The notes below the pieces were generated by a model. It saw nothing but the letters and a program-made list of their open reading frames with translations, searched no databases and was not told the DNA's origin. 45,950 bases of DNA, taken from NCBI GenBank assembly GCA_001789205.1, contig MFYT01000055.1, positions 1 through 45,950 of the forward strand, given 5' to 3'. A program made the translations under genes and the position numbers. This DNA comes from Candidatus Raymondbacteria bacterium RIFOXYA2_FULL_49_16. Lineage in GTDB: Bacteria > Fibrobacterota > OXYB2-FULL-49-7 > XYB2-FULL-49-35. Shown here in pieces: positions 34,009-42,448 of this stretch; the stretch's first letter is position 1, and each line of letters begins with the position of its first letter.

Positions 34009-36116
34009 TTTCTGCCTCCTCCCGCCGATTCGCCCCGTTTTTTCCGCTGTTCCTCGATGGCTTTGACCACCTTCTCCTTTATGGATTCAGAAACCCGCTG
34101 GTAACGCGAGAATTCCATGGTGAATTCCGCCTTGCCTTGTGTTCCTGACCGGAGGCTAGTGGTATATCCGAACATTTCAGAAAGCGGGACCTCCGCGTCT
34201 ATCCTGCTCATACCCAGGTCGTCGAGCGCGCTGATAATGATGCCTCGCCGCTGGCTGAGCCCCTGAAGCACGGTCCCCTGGAATTCAGTGGGCGTGTCGA
34301 CCGAAACCTTCATGACCGGTTCGAGAATGACCGGCGCGGCCCTGCGGTAGGCGTCGCGGAACGCGCCAATTGCGGCCATCTGAAAGGCCATGTCCGAGGA
34401 ATCGACCGGATGGGAAGCGCCGTCGTTGACAGTCATGCGCACACCAACAATGGGAAAACCGATAAGGTCGCCTTTGGGAAGGCATTTGCGAAATCCATCG
34501 TCGACCGAAGGAATAAACTCGCGGGGAATTGCGCCGCCGGTTATTTTATCGACAAATTCATAGTCACCGCCTTCGAGGACTTCCATAAAGCCTTCGACCT
34601 TGCCGAATTGTCCCGCCCCGCCAGTTTGTTTTTTGTGCGTATAACTGAATTCAACACGCTTTGTGATGGTTTCACGGTAGGCGACCTGGGGCGCGCCCAC
34701 GGTCACTATGGCATCGTATTCACGTTTCATACGCTCCACGTAGATATCAAGATGCAGTTCTCCCATGCCCGCGATGATCTGCTCATTACTTTCGGGATCG
34801 ACCCACGACCTGAAGGTGGGGTCCTCTTTGGTAAAACGGTTGAGCGCTTTTGCCATGTTCATGTTCGCCTTGTGGTCAGCCGGGGTAATCGCCATATGGA
34901 CCACAGGCTCGGCCACATGCATCTTGGTCATGGCAATATTGACCGAAGGATCGGTTATTGAGTCTCCGGAGGCGCAGTCGACGCCGAACACTGCGGCAAT
35001 ATCACCCGCGCCTGCGCTGTCTATCTCCTCCATGGTGTCAGCATGCATTTTCACCAGCCTGCCGATTTTGACCTTTTTTCCCGTGCGGCCTATGGCAACA
35101 GTATCGCCTTTGCGCAGCGCCCCCTGATAGACGCGCAGGTATGAGAGCTGGCCAAAGGGGCCGTCCTCGAGCTTGAAAACAATGGACGCGAAGGGCAGCG
35201 TGCAATCGGCTTTCAGCGCGATCTCTGCGTTTTCATGGTTCTGGTCGTATGCTATTGTGTCAACATCGACCGGGGAAGGGAGATACTTCATGATACCGTC
35301 AAGGAGAAGCTGCACCCCTTTGTTCTTGTAGGCTGATCCGATGAACACCGGCAACAGAACACGGGAAATGACGCAGTCGCGCAGGACCTTTTCCGCCAGC
35401 GCAAGCGGTACGTCGCGTCCTTCGAGATAGAGATGGGCGATTTCATCGGAGTGGTCGGCCAGTGCCTCCAGAAGGGTCTGTCTGCCCTGGACCGCCCTTT
35501 CTGCGTGTTCCGCGGGTATTTCCTTTTCTACAATCTGGTCGCCGTTTTTCCCTTCAAAATACACCGCCTTCATTATTACAAGGTCAATAATACCCTCAAA
35601 ATTCGTCTCAAGCCCTATAGGCAGGTGCACCAGCACCGATTTCTGGCCCAGTTTTTCCCGTATCTGGGCCGCCACACGCACAGGGTCCGCGCCCGTACGG
35701 TCGCATTTATTCACAAACGCCAGCCGGGGCACCCGGTAACGCTCCATCTGCCGGTTTACGGTAAGGGATTGTGATTGCACGCCGCCGACAGCGCAGAGGA
35801 CCAGAATGGCCCCGTCGAGCACCCGCAACGCGCGTTCCACCTCAATGGTAAAGTCCACATGTCCAGGTGTATCGATGATATTGATATCAATCCCCTTCCA
35901 GGTGCAGCTTGTAGCAGCCGAGGAGATGGTAATGCCACGTTCCCGTTCCAGGTCCATTGAGTCCATGAGGGCGCCAACCCCGTCCTTGCCTTTTACCTCG
36001 TGCATGGCGTGTATTCGCCGGGTATAATACAAAATCCGTTCAGTGAGGGTCGTTTTGCCCGAATCGATGTGCGCGCTGATCCCTATGTTCCTGAGACGTT
36101 CAATTTTTTCAATCAC
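34005..36116 (-). CDS. fusA: Elongation factor G, EFG1 (spirochaete/mitochondrial) class
   Basis: A 703-residue translational GTPase that moves tRNAs and mRNA through the ribosome. The G1 loop is AHIDSGKTT (not the usual AHVDAGKTT), G3 is DTPGH and G4 reads NKCD. The N-terminus [20 protein letters not shown] and [16 protein letters not shown] closely match mitochondrial EFG1 and the spdEFG1 class of spirochaetes, planctomycetes and some delta-proteobacteria. In those organisms a separate EFG2 handles ribosome recycling. The start codon is GTG with a GGGAAGG-type ribosome site (AAGGGAAGGCAG). It overlaps the downstream ATPase gene by four bases. Length and domains look complete. Confidence 0.92.
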   Translation of the reverse strand: MIEKIERLRNIGISAHIDSGKTTLTERILYYTRRIHAMHEVKGKDGVGALMDSMDLERERGITISSAATSCTWKGIDINIIDTPGHVDFTIEVERALRVLDGAILVLCAVGGVQSQSLTVNRQMERYRVPRLAFVNKCDRTGADPVRVAAQIREKLGQKSVLVHLPIGLETNFEGIIDLVIMKAVYFEGKNGDQIVEKEIPAEHAERAVQGRQTLLEALADHSDEIAHLYLEGRDVPLALAEKVLRDCVISRVLLPVFIGSAYKNKGVQLLLDGIMKYLPSPVDVDTIAYDQNHENAEIALKADCTLPFASIVFKLEDGPFGQLSYLRVYQGALRKGDTVAIGRTGKKVKIGRLVKMHADTMEEIDSAGAGDIAAVFGVDCASGDSITDPSVNIAMTKMHVAEPVVHMAITPADHKANMNMAKALNRFTKEDPTFRSWVDPESNEQIIAGMGELHLDIYVERMKREYDAIVTVGAPQVAYRETITKRVEFSYTHKKQTGGAGQFGKVEGFMEVLEGGDYEFVDKITGGAIPREFIPSVDDGFRKCLPKGDLIGFPIVGVRMTVNDGASHPVDSSDMAFQMAAIGAFRDAYRRAAPVILEPVMKVSVDTPTEFQGTVLQGLSQRRGIIISALDDLGMSRIDAEVPLSEMFGYTTSLRSGTQGKAEFTMEFSRYQRVSESIKEKVVKAIEEQRKKRGESAGGGRK

Positions 36117-36226
36117 ACTGCCTTCCCTTGTTCGCGTTTTTTGAAAAGACTTAAAAAATAGTTATTGTTCCTGCCCGGTCTCAAATACAATTTTGTTGCC
36201 AATTAGGCAAATGCTATATTTAAGGC

Positions 36227-37153
36227 ATGCTGCTGCCGCTCCTTCTCCTTGCATGCCTCTCCGCGCAGGCGCACGCCATCCCTTTTTCCGGGGACGAAGC
36301 CGTGCTCATCTTCCGGTTTGAGCAAATAGGCCAGGCTGATACCGCATTCCAGGGAATTCACCAGACCATCAGGAAAAAGATGGAATTGGACAACCAATTC
36401 CAGAACTTCAAGGTGCTCTGCACTGACGAATCCCTGGTCTCTCTGCGCGTACTCGAAAAGCGCGCGGGCGCCGTCCCCTCTATTGCCGTTGGCGGGTCCA
36501 TTGGCCCGGGCCCGGACGGCTCGGGAAAGACCGTCCGATTTACAATTATAGAAACCGTGCAGCACATAGAAGAGACCAAGGAGGTCCTTTTCGACAACGT
36601 CAATGCCGGTGACATCGCCGATATCGTGGTGCTCAAGCTCAAAAACTACCTGGAAAGCAACGTTTTGGGGAAAATAAACATTACCTCAACGCCTCTGGAA
36701 TGCGATATCCTTGTCGATAGCGTCTGGATCGGAAAAACGCCCAAGGAAACCATCCTCAGAACCGGAAATTACGATCTTTTATTGCAGAGGAAATACCTGG
36801 CGCCTTTCAACAGGAAAATCGTCGTGCTGCCCGGCCGTTCAGTTGAAGTAAATACAGAGATGGAATTCAACGGCTACCATACCGAATACTGGCTGCTTGG
36901 ATCGCTTGTGGCCACATGGCAGTGCGCAGTGGCGCTGGTGCTCGAACAACGGCTGCGCAAAGACGCCGGAAACGCCTTAGAAGGACCCGACTACAACAGG
37001 TACGAGAATGCCTCATATGTCCGCATTACCATAATGAACTTGGCAATCCTTGGATGGATTGGGACTGGTTTCTGCTATTTCTCCAACCGTATGCACAAAT
37101 ACGCCCTTTTTCATGAAAATTCTTTGAACCAGACAAGCACTTCCAACAACTAA
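36227..37153 (+). CDS. Exported PEGA-domain protein
   Basis: A 308-residue protein. The N-terminus is a short hydrophobic signal (MLLPLLLLACLS), which could instead be a lipobox. Residues 145-205 form a PEGA domain (GKINITSTPLECDILVDSVWIG, then FNRKIVVLPG). Two hydrophobic stretches near 225-240 and 265-285 suggest membrane anchoring. An in-frame TAA six bases upstream fixes the start; the ribosome site is weak and TATATT at 36215-36220 is so close that the message may be leaderless. It is the first of three plus-strand genes with an ECF sigma factor and a FecR protein, so it may be part of their envelope signal. Function unknown. Confidence 0.7.
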   Translation: MLLPLLLLACLSAQAHAIPFSGDEAVLIFRFEQIGQADTAFQGIHQTIRKKMELDNQFQNFKVLCTDESLVSLRVLEKRAGAVPSIAVGGSIGPGPDGSGKTVRFTIIETVQHIEETKEVLFDNVNAGDIADIVVLKLKNYLESNVLGKINITSTPLECDILVDSVWIGKTPKETILRTGNYDLLLQRKYLAPFNRKIVVLPGRSVEVNTEMEFNGYHTEYWLLGSLVATWQCAVALVLEQRLRKDAGNALEGPDYNRYENASYVRITIMNLAILGWIGTGFCYFSNRMHKYALFHENSLNQTSTSNN

Positions 37154-37170
37154 TTTATAAAGATCGCTCC

Positions 37171-37746
37171 ATGTATATAGCGCAAGACACTGAAGATCAA
37201 GAGCTTATACGGAACAGCATCAAGGGCGATCGAAGGGCGCAGAGCCTGCTCTTTAACAAATATAAAAGGGTTTTTCTCAGTCTTGCATACAAAACTCTTG
37301 GGCCGTGTTTTGAAATTGAGGACGTGGTCCAGCAGGTCTTTATCCAGATTTTCAGGTCCCTGCCGGGCTTCAAGGGCAATTCCTCATTTAACACCTGGGC
37401 ATACCGGATCGCGTTGAATGTCTGTACTGCCCAAATCAGGTCAAAGCTGAAAAAACGGCAGCCGGTCCTTGTTCCCGAATTCAAAGGGATCGAAAACAGG
37501 CCCGAAGAAATGCACAAGGGGCCTCATGCAAGACTTGAGGAAGAGGAGATTACAAATATTATTTATAGCGCCCTTGACAAAATAAACCTTAAAAAGAAAA
37601 TGGTCATTATCCTGCACGACATGGAAGGAAAATCGCTAGAGGAAATAGCTGAGATAACTGAAAAACCGGTGGGAACAGTGAAGTCACGGCTCTTCCACGG
37701 ACGCGAGGAAATGAAAAAATTGCTCTCAAAATACCTAAACCAATGA
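37171..37746 (+). CDS. ECF-type RNA polymerase sigma factor
   Basis: A 191-residue sigma factor of the extracytoplasmic function type. Region 2 is DVVQQVFIQIFRSLPGFKGNS-type sequence near residue 50 with NTWAYRIALNVC; region 4 is the C-terminal LEEIAEITEKPVGTVKSRLFHGREEMKK helix-turn-helix. No regions 1.1 or 3 are present. Its stop overlaps the next gene's start by ATGA; that gene is membrane-anchored with a FecR domain, a standard anti-sigma pairing. Thus the sigma factor is probably held inactive at the membrane until an envelope signal. The ribosome site is weak. Confidence 0.92.
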   Translation: MYIAQDTEDQELIRNSIKGDRRAQSLLFNKYKRVFLSLAYKTLGPCFEIEDVVQQVFIQIFRSLPGFKGNSSFNTWAYRIALNVCTAQIRSKLKKRQPVLVPEFKGIENRPEEMHKGPHARLEEEEITNIIYSALDKINLKKKMVIILHDMEGKSLEEIAEITEKPVGTVKSRLFHGREEMKKLLSKYLNQ

Positions 37747-39431
37747 AAAACACAACCGTACAGGAAAACGAACCCAGGACCAGGCAGCTTGTCGCCCTGC
37801 TGAACACGGTCCAGCCGCCTGAAAAATCAGCGCAGGAATGGATTGTCTTCGAAAACAGGCTTTTCGCTGAACTGGACGATCTTCAGCGGAAGCGCGTCCG
37901 CGATGCTTTCATTATACCGGGGATTGCCTCGTTTTTCTGGTTCTTACGCAAACCCCTCCCCATTGCGGTCCTTTCCCTGCTCCTCGCCCTGGGCACAGCC
38001 ACCTTTATTATAATGATGAAAAGACCCAACGAAACAGTTGTGACTGCCTCTGAAAAAGCCCTTCTCAATGTTAAAAAAGGCGATGTTTTTGCCACTAATG
38101 CGTCAGACGGTCTCTTTGCAGGCCTTACACCTAACACTGGCTTCTACCTGTACAAAAACTCCCTTGCCCGGATCCAAGCCAGCGAGGCCGGTAACACCAT
38201 TGTCCGCATCGACTCGGGCGAAGCTGTATTCACCGTAGCAAAACTCAATGCACAGCAGAAGTTCTGTGTCCTTACGCCAAACGCGGAATGCGTCATTGTT
38301 GGCACAAAATTCTCCGTGGCGGTAAACAAAAAAAACGGTACGTCATTTCCGTCTACAGAGCTTACTGTTCTTTCAGGCATTGTTGAAATCCGCAGTCTTG
38401 TCTCTCCCGTAACATCAGAACAGGTCGAAGGAGGCAGCGCTGTCCTCGTGTGCGGCACTACCATAAAAAAATATCCCGCGCAAAGCGCCATGGCGCGGCT
38501 TTCTGAAATTGTCTGGAACCTCCAGGGCTCTCTGGGCCTCGCACAAACCAGCGGACCGTTCCCGCTTCCCTCTGAAACAGCCCCGGCCATGCAGCCGGTT
38601 CCAACAGCGCCCCAAAAGCCCCTGGCCCAGGGCCAGATACAAATTCCGGTACCTTTGCAAACAGAATCTAGCGCACAGCCAATCCTGCCTGTATTCATTT
38701 CACGCGAAGCGCTTCTGGAAAACCCTGAATACCTCATGGCCTGCAACGATATCAAGAACGGGAACTACTCAAACGCCCTGAAAACACTCCAGGCCCTCGA
38801 TGACCGTACGGACATCACCCGTGCCGCAGGCGATGAAATCCTTGAAAAAATTTCACTCTGCTACAGGGGCATGGGCGATTTTGCCAGTGTAGTCACTGTC
38901 CTGAGATATGTTGAAAAAAACACGGCAAACATGGTGAAAAAGGACAATGTTCTCTGGGAAACAGCGCTTATCGAAGCCTCCAATTTAAAAAACTACACTC
39001 ATGCGGAAAAAGACCTCAAACAGTACATCTCCCAATACAAAAACGGCCTATGGATCCACGAGGCGTATATAAAACTCGCTGAAATCCAATATTTAATGAA
39101 AAACCCGCAGGCAGCGGTGGAGACCTATTCTGAATATATCGACCGCTTTCCAGGCAATCCGATCATCGACAAAGCCATCTATAATATGGCCTACCTCATG
39201 GGATCTGAACTATACGACTGCAAGGCCGCCATTAAATGCTACGAACAGCTCCAGCAAAGCTTCCCTGAAAGCAGGTTCCTGGAAAACTCAATTTTCTGGC
39301 AGGCAGACTGTCTCAACAGGCTGGGACAGTTCAACGAAGCGCGCAAGGAATACCAACGCTATATCCAGCTCTTTCCAGAGGGCAGATGGTCTCCAGCGGC
39401 TCGTGAACGCCTGGCGGGAATAGGCCAGTAA
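37743..39431 (+). CDS. Membrane FecR-domain protein with TPR repeats (likely anti-sigma)
   Basis: A 562-residue protein. Residues 1-70 are cytoplasmic, one membrane segment lies at about 72-93 (PIAVLSLLLALGTATFIIMM), and a FecR domain spans about 110-245 (NAECVIVGTKFSVAV and ELTVLSGIVEIRS). A Pro-rich linker (about 275-315) leads to TPR repeats to the end (for example YIDRFPGNPIIDKAIYNMAYL and ARKEYQRYIQLFPEGRW). FecR domains usually sense or transmit signals to an ECF sigma factor, and the sigma gene overlaps this start. The TPR extension is not usual for FecR anti-sigma proteins and would put a protein-binding arm in the periplasm. Confidence 0.85.
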   Translation: MKNTTVQENEPRTRQLVALLNTVQPPEKSAQEWIVFENRLFAELDDLQRKRVRDAFIIPGIASFFWFLRKPLPIAVLSLLLALGTATFIIMMKRPNETVVTASEKALLNVKKGDVFATNASDGLFAGLTPNTGFYLYKNSLARIQASEAGNTIVRIDSGEAVFTVAKLNAQQKFCVLTPNAECVIVGTKFSVAVNKKNGTSFPSTELTVLSGIVEIRSLVSPVTSEQVEGGSAVLVCGTTIKKYPAQSAMARLSEIVWNLQGSLGLAQTSGPFPLPSETAPAMQPVPTAPQKPLAQGQIQIPVPLQTESSAQPILPVFISREALLENPEYLMACNDIKNGNYSNALKTLQALDDRTDITRAAGDEILEKISLCYRGMGDFASVVTVLRYVEKNTANMVKKDNVLWETALIEASNLKNYTHAEKDLKQYISQYKNGLWIHEAYIKLAEIQYLMKNPQAAVETYSEYIDRFPGNPIIDKAIYNMAYLMGSELYDCKAAIKCYEQLQQSFPESRFLENSIFWQADCLNRLGQFNEARKEYQRYIQLFPEGRWSPAARERLAGIGQ

Positions 39432-39489
39432 AAAAATACTTTGAACTTTTTTCCGAAATACGGCAACTAAATAATAAACGGCCAAAAGT

Positions 39490-39512
39490 CGGCTGCGAGA
39501 AGCCGGTTTTTT
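39490..39512 (+). terminator. Rho-independent terminator after the FecR-TPR gene
   Basis: CGGCT at 39490-39494 pairs with AGCCG at 39501-39505 around GCGAGA, then G and a run of six T's at 39507-39512. Its place, 58 bases after the FecR-TPR stop codon, suits termination of the three-gene plus-strand operon. Confidence 0.8.
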
Positions 39513-39527
39513 GTAATCTCAGACCCA

Positions 39528-39563
39528 AAGCTAAAAAGTTTACACCCATTTTCTTTTTAGCTT
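39528..39563. repeat. Perfect 11-bp inverted repeat in the intergenic region
   Basis: AAGCTAAAAAG at 39528-39538 pairs exactly with CTTTTTAGCTT at 39553-39563 around a 14-base loop. It follows the terminator by 15 bases and is followed by another stem at 39576-39608. No use can be assigned; a transcript-processing or protein-binding site is possible. Confidence 0.55.
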
Positions 39564-39575
39564 CTCAAACCTAAA

Positions 39576-39608
39576 AAGCCCTTGGGTCCTCTCCGGTCCC
39601 AGGGGCTT
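39576..39608. repeat. 11-bp stem-loop upstream of the toxin-antitoxin pair
   Basis: AAGCCCTTGGG at 39576-39586 pairs with CCCAGGGGCTT at 39598-39608 (one G-U) around an 11-base loop. On the minus strand the stem is followed by TTTTT, like a terminator, but no minus-strand gene reads into it from nearby. Confidence 0.5.
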
Positions 39609-39650
39609 CTTAAATTTATAGGTCATATCATTTGCGAGGCGAAAGGCCCA

Positions 39651-39701
39651 TTGAAAACTTGCATTCTCAGGTATAAATGTATATATTTAATGTATATACA
39701 T
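39651..39701 (+). promoter_or_regulatory. Promoter and operator of the VapBC pair
   Basis: TTGAAA at 39651-39656 and TATAAA at 39672-39677 are 15 bases apart. Directly downstream are ATGTATATA at 39677-39685 and a perfect 12-bp palindrome ATGTATATACAT at 39690-39701, which repeats the same nine bases. The operator overlaps or follows the -10 box, the usual layout for self-repression by the antitoxin. The promoter spacing is short, so the boxes are less sure than the palindrome. Confidence 0.45.
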
Positions 39702-39716
39702 AGATTGGAAACAAAC

Positions 39717-39947
39717 ATGGTCACAAAACTGTTTAAAAGTGGCAATTCCCTCGCAGTACGCATCCCTGCTTCCCTCTGTCCTGGCCGCGAAGGTACTGCT
39801 GTCGAAATTATCCGTCAGCGAGGAGGCCTGCGGATACGGCCCGCGGTAAGGAGCCTTAAAGGCATCCTTCAGAAATTCGCCGCATTTGACCCTGGCTTCA
39901 TGAAAGAAGGCCGGGAAAAAGGCATGGGTCCGAAAAGATCATGGTGA
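39717..39947 (+). CDS. vapB: Antitoxin of VapB/AbrB type
   Basis: A 76-residue antitoxin. The N-terminus MVTKLFKSGNSLAVRIP is the conserved DNA-binding swapped-hairpin motif of AbrB/VagC-type antitoxins, and VEIIRQRGGLRIRP follows as usual. The C-terminal part, rich in basic and aromatic residues, should wrap the toxin. The start at 39717 is chosen because it begins with that motif; an open frame extends 45 codons upstream but covers the operator palindrome. The stop overlaps the toxin ATG by seven bases. It probably represses its own operon through the palindrome at 39690-39701. Confidence 0.85.
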   Translation: MVTKLFKSGNSLAVRIPASLCPGREGTAVEIIRQRGGLRIRPAVRSLKGILQKFAAFDPGFMKEGREKGMGPKRSW

Positions 39948-40354
39948 AGTATCTTCTCGATACCAACATTTGTATTTACCTGTTCAAAAACCAGCCAGCC
40001 TCTGTAGCCCAAAAAGTTAGCGACTTGGCCATAGGCGATATTGTCATCTCTTCCGTAACTCTTGCCGAACTCGAACAAGGCGTAGAACGCGATCCCTCCC
40101 TTGCCCCTTCCCGCAGAAAGGCGCTGGATGGCATGCTCGAATACATTCCTGTCTTGGACTTTAACGCAAAAGCAGCCAAGGCCTACGGAAAACTCCGTTC
40201 CCATTCAGGCCACATCGGGCGGCATCGATTCGACGCCCTCATTGCAGCGCATGCCATATCCGCAGGCGCTATACTGGTTACAAACAATACCGCGGATTTT
40301 AAAGGCATCAGGGGGCTTGAGATCGTCAATTGGGTCACCGATACAAGTATCTAA
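39941..40354 (+). CDS. vapC: PIN-domain ribonuclease toxin (VapC type)
   Basis: A 137-residue VapC-type RNase. PIN-domain acidic residues are seen: Asp7 in YLLDTNICIYLF, Glu in TLAELEQG near residue 43, Asp in GRHRFDALIAAHA near 97 and TNNTADFKGI near 115. These bind magnesium for RNA cleavage. It is downstream of and overlaps its antitoxin, as in most vapBC pairs. No odd residue is seen. The gene ends close to the converging clpP operon with a structured stretch between. Confidence 0.9.
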   Translation: MVKYLLDTNICIYLFKNQPASVAQKVSDLAIGDIVISSVTLAELEQGVERDPSLAPSRRKALDGMLEYIPVLDFNAKAAKAYGKLRSHSGHIGRHRFDALIAAHAISAGAILVTNNTADFKGIRGLEIVNWVTDTSI

Positions 40355-40358
40355 TGTC

Positions 40359-40441
40359 AGGCGCAAGGGTAAAAAAACGAGGCTTGAGGCTCCTTCCAGG
40401 ATGAAGCTTCGTTCCTCGGTCCGCAGGCCTTCCTTGCGCCT
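40359..40441. repeat. Nested inverted repeats between vapC and clpP
   Basis: Outer arms AGGCGCAAGG at 40359-40368 and CCTTGCGCCT at 40432-40441 are perfect 10-bp complements. Between them are further pairable segments around AACGAGGCTT and AAGCTTCGTT, giving a branched structure. It lies between converging genes. Confidence 0.6.
40371..40417 (-). terminator. Terminator of the gpmI-cysS-clpP operon
   Basis: On the minus strand AACGAAGCTT pairs with AAGCCTCGTT (one A-C mismatch) and is followed by a run of seven T's at 40371-40377. It is about 40 bases after the clpP stop codon, inside the larger inverted repeat. Confidence 0.6.
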
Positions 40442-40453
40442 ATATTTTCAGGT

Positions 40454-41017
40454 TTAAACTATTTTATCCACCAGTCCGTAATCAATAGCCTGCTGAGCGG
40501 AGAGGTAATTATCACGGTCTGTGTCCTTTTCCACATCGTCGATTTTTCTGCCGCAGTGTTTTCCCAGAATCTCGTTGAGCCGGCTGCGAATACGCAGCAT
40601 TTCTTCGGCCTGGATCTGGAGGTCTGTGGCTGGTCCAAACATGGATCCGGAAATGAGTGGCTGATGGATCATGACACGCGCATTGGGCCATATGAGACGT
40701 TTGCCTTTTGCCCCAGCACACAAAATGACCGCGCCCATGCTGGCTGCCTGACCCATGCACACAGTGGAAACAGCGGCTTTTGAGGCCTGCATGGCATCAT
40801 AAATCGCCAGACCAGACGAGATGATCCCGCCGGGACTGTTAAGATACATGGTAATGTCGTCAGAACCCTGCGAATTGAGATAGAGTATGCGTTTGACGAT
40901 CTTTTCCGCGCTCTGGTCGTCAATAGCGCCCCAAAGAAAGACCTCCCGTTTTTCGAGCAAACGCTCCTCAAGCATGTTCTCGACAGTCTGTTTTTTGCCA
41001 TTGTCTTCTGCACACAT
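40454..41017 (-). CDS. clpP: ATP-dependent Clp protease proteolytic subunit
   Basis: A 187-residue serine protease subunit that forms the barrel of the Clp protease with an ATPase such as ClpX. The catalytic Ser93 is in MGQAASMGA, His118 in RVMIHQP and the Asp in the DTDRDN block near residue 165-170. The sequence is close to the standard bacterial form, with the usual length minus a long propeptide. The start has AAGGAG ahead. It follows cysS by 15 bases; genes coding for housekeeping functions gpmI, cysS and clpP here form one unit. Confidence 0.95.
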   Translation of the reverse strand: MCAEDNGKKQTVENMLEERLLEKREVFLWGAIDDQSAEKIVKRILYLNSQGSDDITMYLNSPGGIISSGLAIYDAMQASKAAVSTVCMGQAASMGAVILCAGAKGKRLIWPNARVMIHQPLISGSMFGPATDLQIQAEEMLRIRSRLNEILGKHCGRKIDDVEKDTDRDNYLSAQQAIDYGLVDKIV

Positions 41018-41032
41018 ATTAAGTACTCCTTG

Positions 41033-42448
41033 TTATGTTATTTTTTCCAGTTTCGCGCCTGTTGCCGTATCAATGATCTTGTATCCTTTTTCCAGAATAG
41101 TGTCCCGCAAACAATCGGAAAGCGGCCAGTCTTTTGCCTTGCGCGCCTGATTTCTTTCATTGAGAAGCTGGAGAAGTTCCGCGGGAATGTCGCTGACAAA
41201 GGTGCCGGAAACCTGGCCCAACCCCAGGCCAAACACCCGGTCAAAGCTCTCGGCCAGCGCCAGTTTTTGGCTGTTTTGGAGCGCATCGCTCCGTAATACT
41301 TTCCACAGTACGGCAATGGCCCTGGGCATATTCAAATCATCGTTGATTTCTCTCTGGAATTCAACTTCGTACGGCTGGACATCTGTCGGAAAACCCAGGC
41401 CTGGGTTGTTGCGCAATTCACTGATTTTTGACACCAGACTGTTGTAGCCTTGCTGGGCATTCTGGATCGCCTCCCAACTGAACGCGAGCGGCGCACGGTA
41501 ATGCGCTGAAAGGCAGAAAAACCGGTACACAAACGGACCAATGCCGCGTTCTTCAAGGGTCTTCAGAATAATAAAATTGCCCCCTGATTTTGCCATCTTC
41601 TCCTTCTCTAGTACCAGGAATTCACCATGGAGCCAGAAATTGGCAAAGGGCTTGCCAGTGGCAGCCTCTGACTGGGCAATCTCATTAGTGTGATGCACGG
41701 GAATATGGTCAATGCCTCCGCAATGGATGTCAGGGGTCTCGCCTAGGTGCTTCATGGCCATAGCCGAGCATTCTATGTGCCATCCTGGGAAGCCCTTTCC
41801 CCAGGGACTTTCCCATTCCATTTGCCGCTGCTTGTCCTTTGGTGAAAATTTCCACAAGGCAAAATCCGTGACTTGCCGTTTTCCTTTGACCATCTCAACA
41901 CGCGCGCCAGCTTCAAGTTCATCAATCCGTAACCGGGCAAAATCAGCATAGCGGGAAAATTTTGATGTATCAAAATAAACGCCATCGTCTATGATATAGG
42001 CGTATCCTTTGTCCTCAAGCGTTTTTATCAGGTTAATCTGTTCTGCAATGTGATCGGTGGCCTTGCAGTATATGTCAGCTGGTATAAAATTGAGCTTTTT
42101 AAAATCGGCCATGACCGCCTGTGTGTAAAACGCGGCAATATCCCACACTGTTTTGCCTTCGCGAACAGCGCCGGTTTCCATTTTATCGTCGCCGGTGTCC
42201 GCGTCTGAGACCAGGTGCCCCACGTCGGTGATATTCATGACATGTTTTACTTTGAGCCCATTGAACAGCAGTGTGCGTTTGAGAATATCTTCGAATAGAA
42301 AAGTCCGCAGATTGCCGATGTGGGCGAAGTTGTACACCGTGGGACCACAGGTATAAAGGCTAACGCAATCACCCTGCGAAACAAATGGTTCCTTGGACCG
42401 GGTACGGGTATTATACAGAAAAATCCGTTTTTTTTCAGTTTCTATCAT
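41033..42448 (-). CDS. cysS: Cysteinyl-tRNA synthetase
   Basis: A 471-residue class I synthetase that charges tRNA-Cys. The HIGH signature reads HIGN at 43-46 and the KMSKS loop reads KMAKS (KMAKSGGN). Zinc ligands are seen at Cys34 in LYTCGPTVYN, Cys in GWHIECSAM and His in HCGGIDHIPVHHTNE. The length is normal. Its ATG overlaps the gpmI stop by ATGA. The Ser-to-Ala change in KMSKS is a modest deviation and is likely tolerated. Confidence 0.95.
   Translation of the reverse strand: MIETEKKRIFLYNTRTRSKEPFVSQGDCVSLYTCGPTVYNFAHIGNLRTFLFEDILKRTLLFNGLKVKHVMNITDVGHLVSDADTGDDKMETGAVREGKTVWDIAAFYTQAVMADFKKLNFIPADIYCKATDHIAEQINLIKTLEDKGYAYIIDDGVYFDTSKFSRYADFARLRIDELEAGARVEMVKGKRQVTDFALWKFSPKDKQRQMEWESPWGKGFPGWHIECSAMAMKHLGETPDIHCGGIDHIPVHHTNEIAQSEAATGKPFANFWLHGEFLVLEKEKMAKSGGNFIILKTLEERGIGPFVYRFFCLSAHYRAPLAFSWEAIQNAQQGYNSLVSKISELRNNPGLGFPTDVQPYEVEFQREINDDLNMPRAIAVLWKVLRSDALQNSQKLALAESFDRVFGLGLGQVSGTFVSDIPAELLQLLNERNQARKAKDWPLSDCLRDTILEKGYKIIDTATGAKLEKIT

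Noticed and set aside
39576-39608. Minus-strand terminator
   Set aside because: The stem is followed by T's on the minus strand, but the nearest minus-strand gene ends at 40454 with its own terminator, so nothing should be read here on that strand.
39582-39716. A longer antitoxin reading frame
   Set aside because: The 45 extra codons cover hairpins and the operator palindrome and show no similarity to AbrB/VapB proteins.
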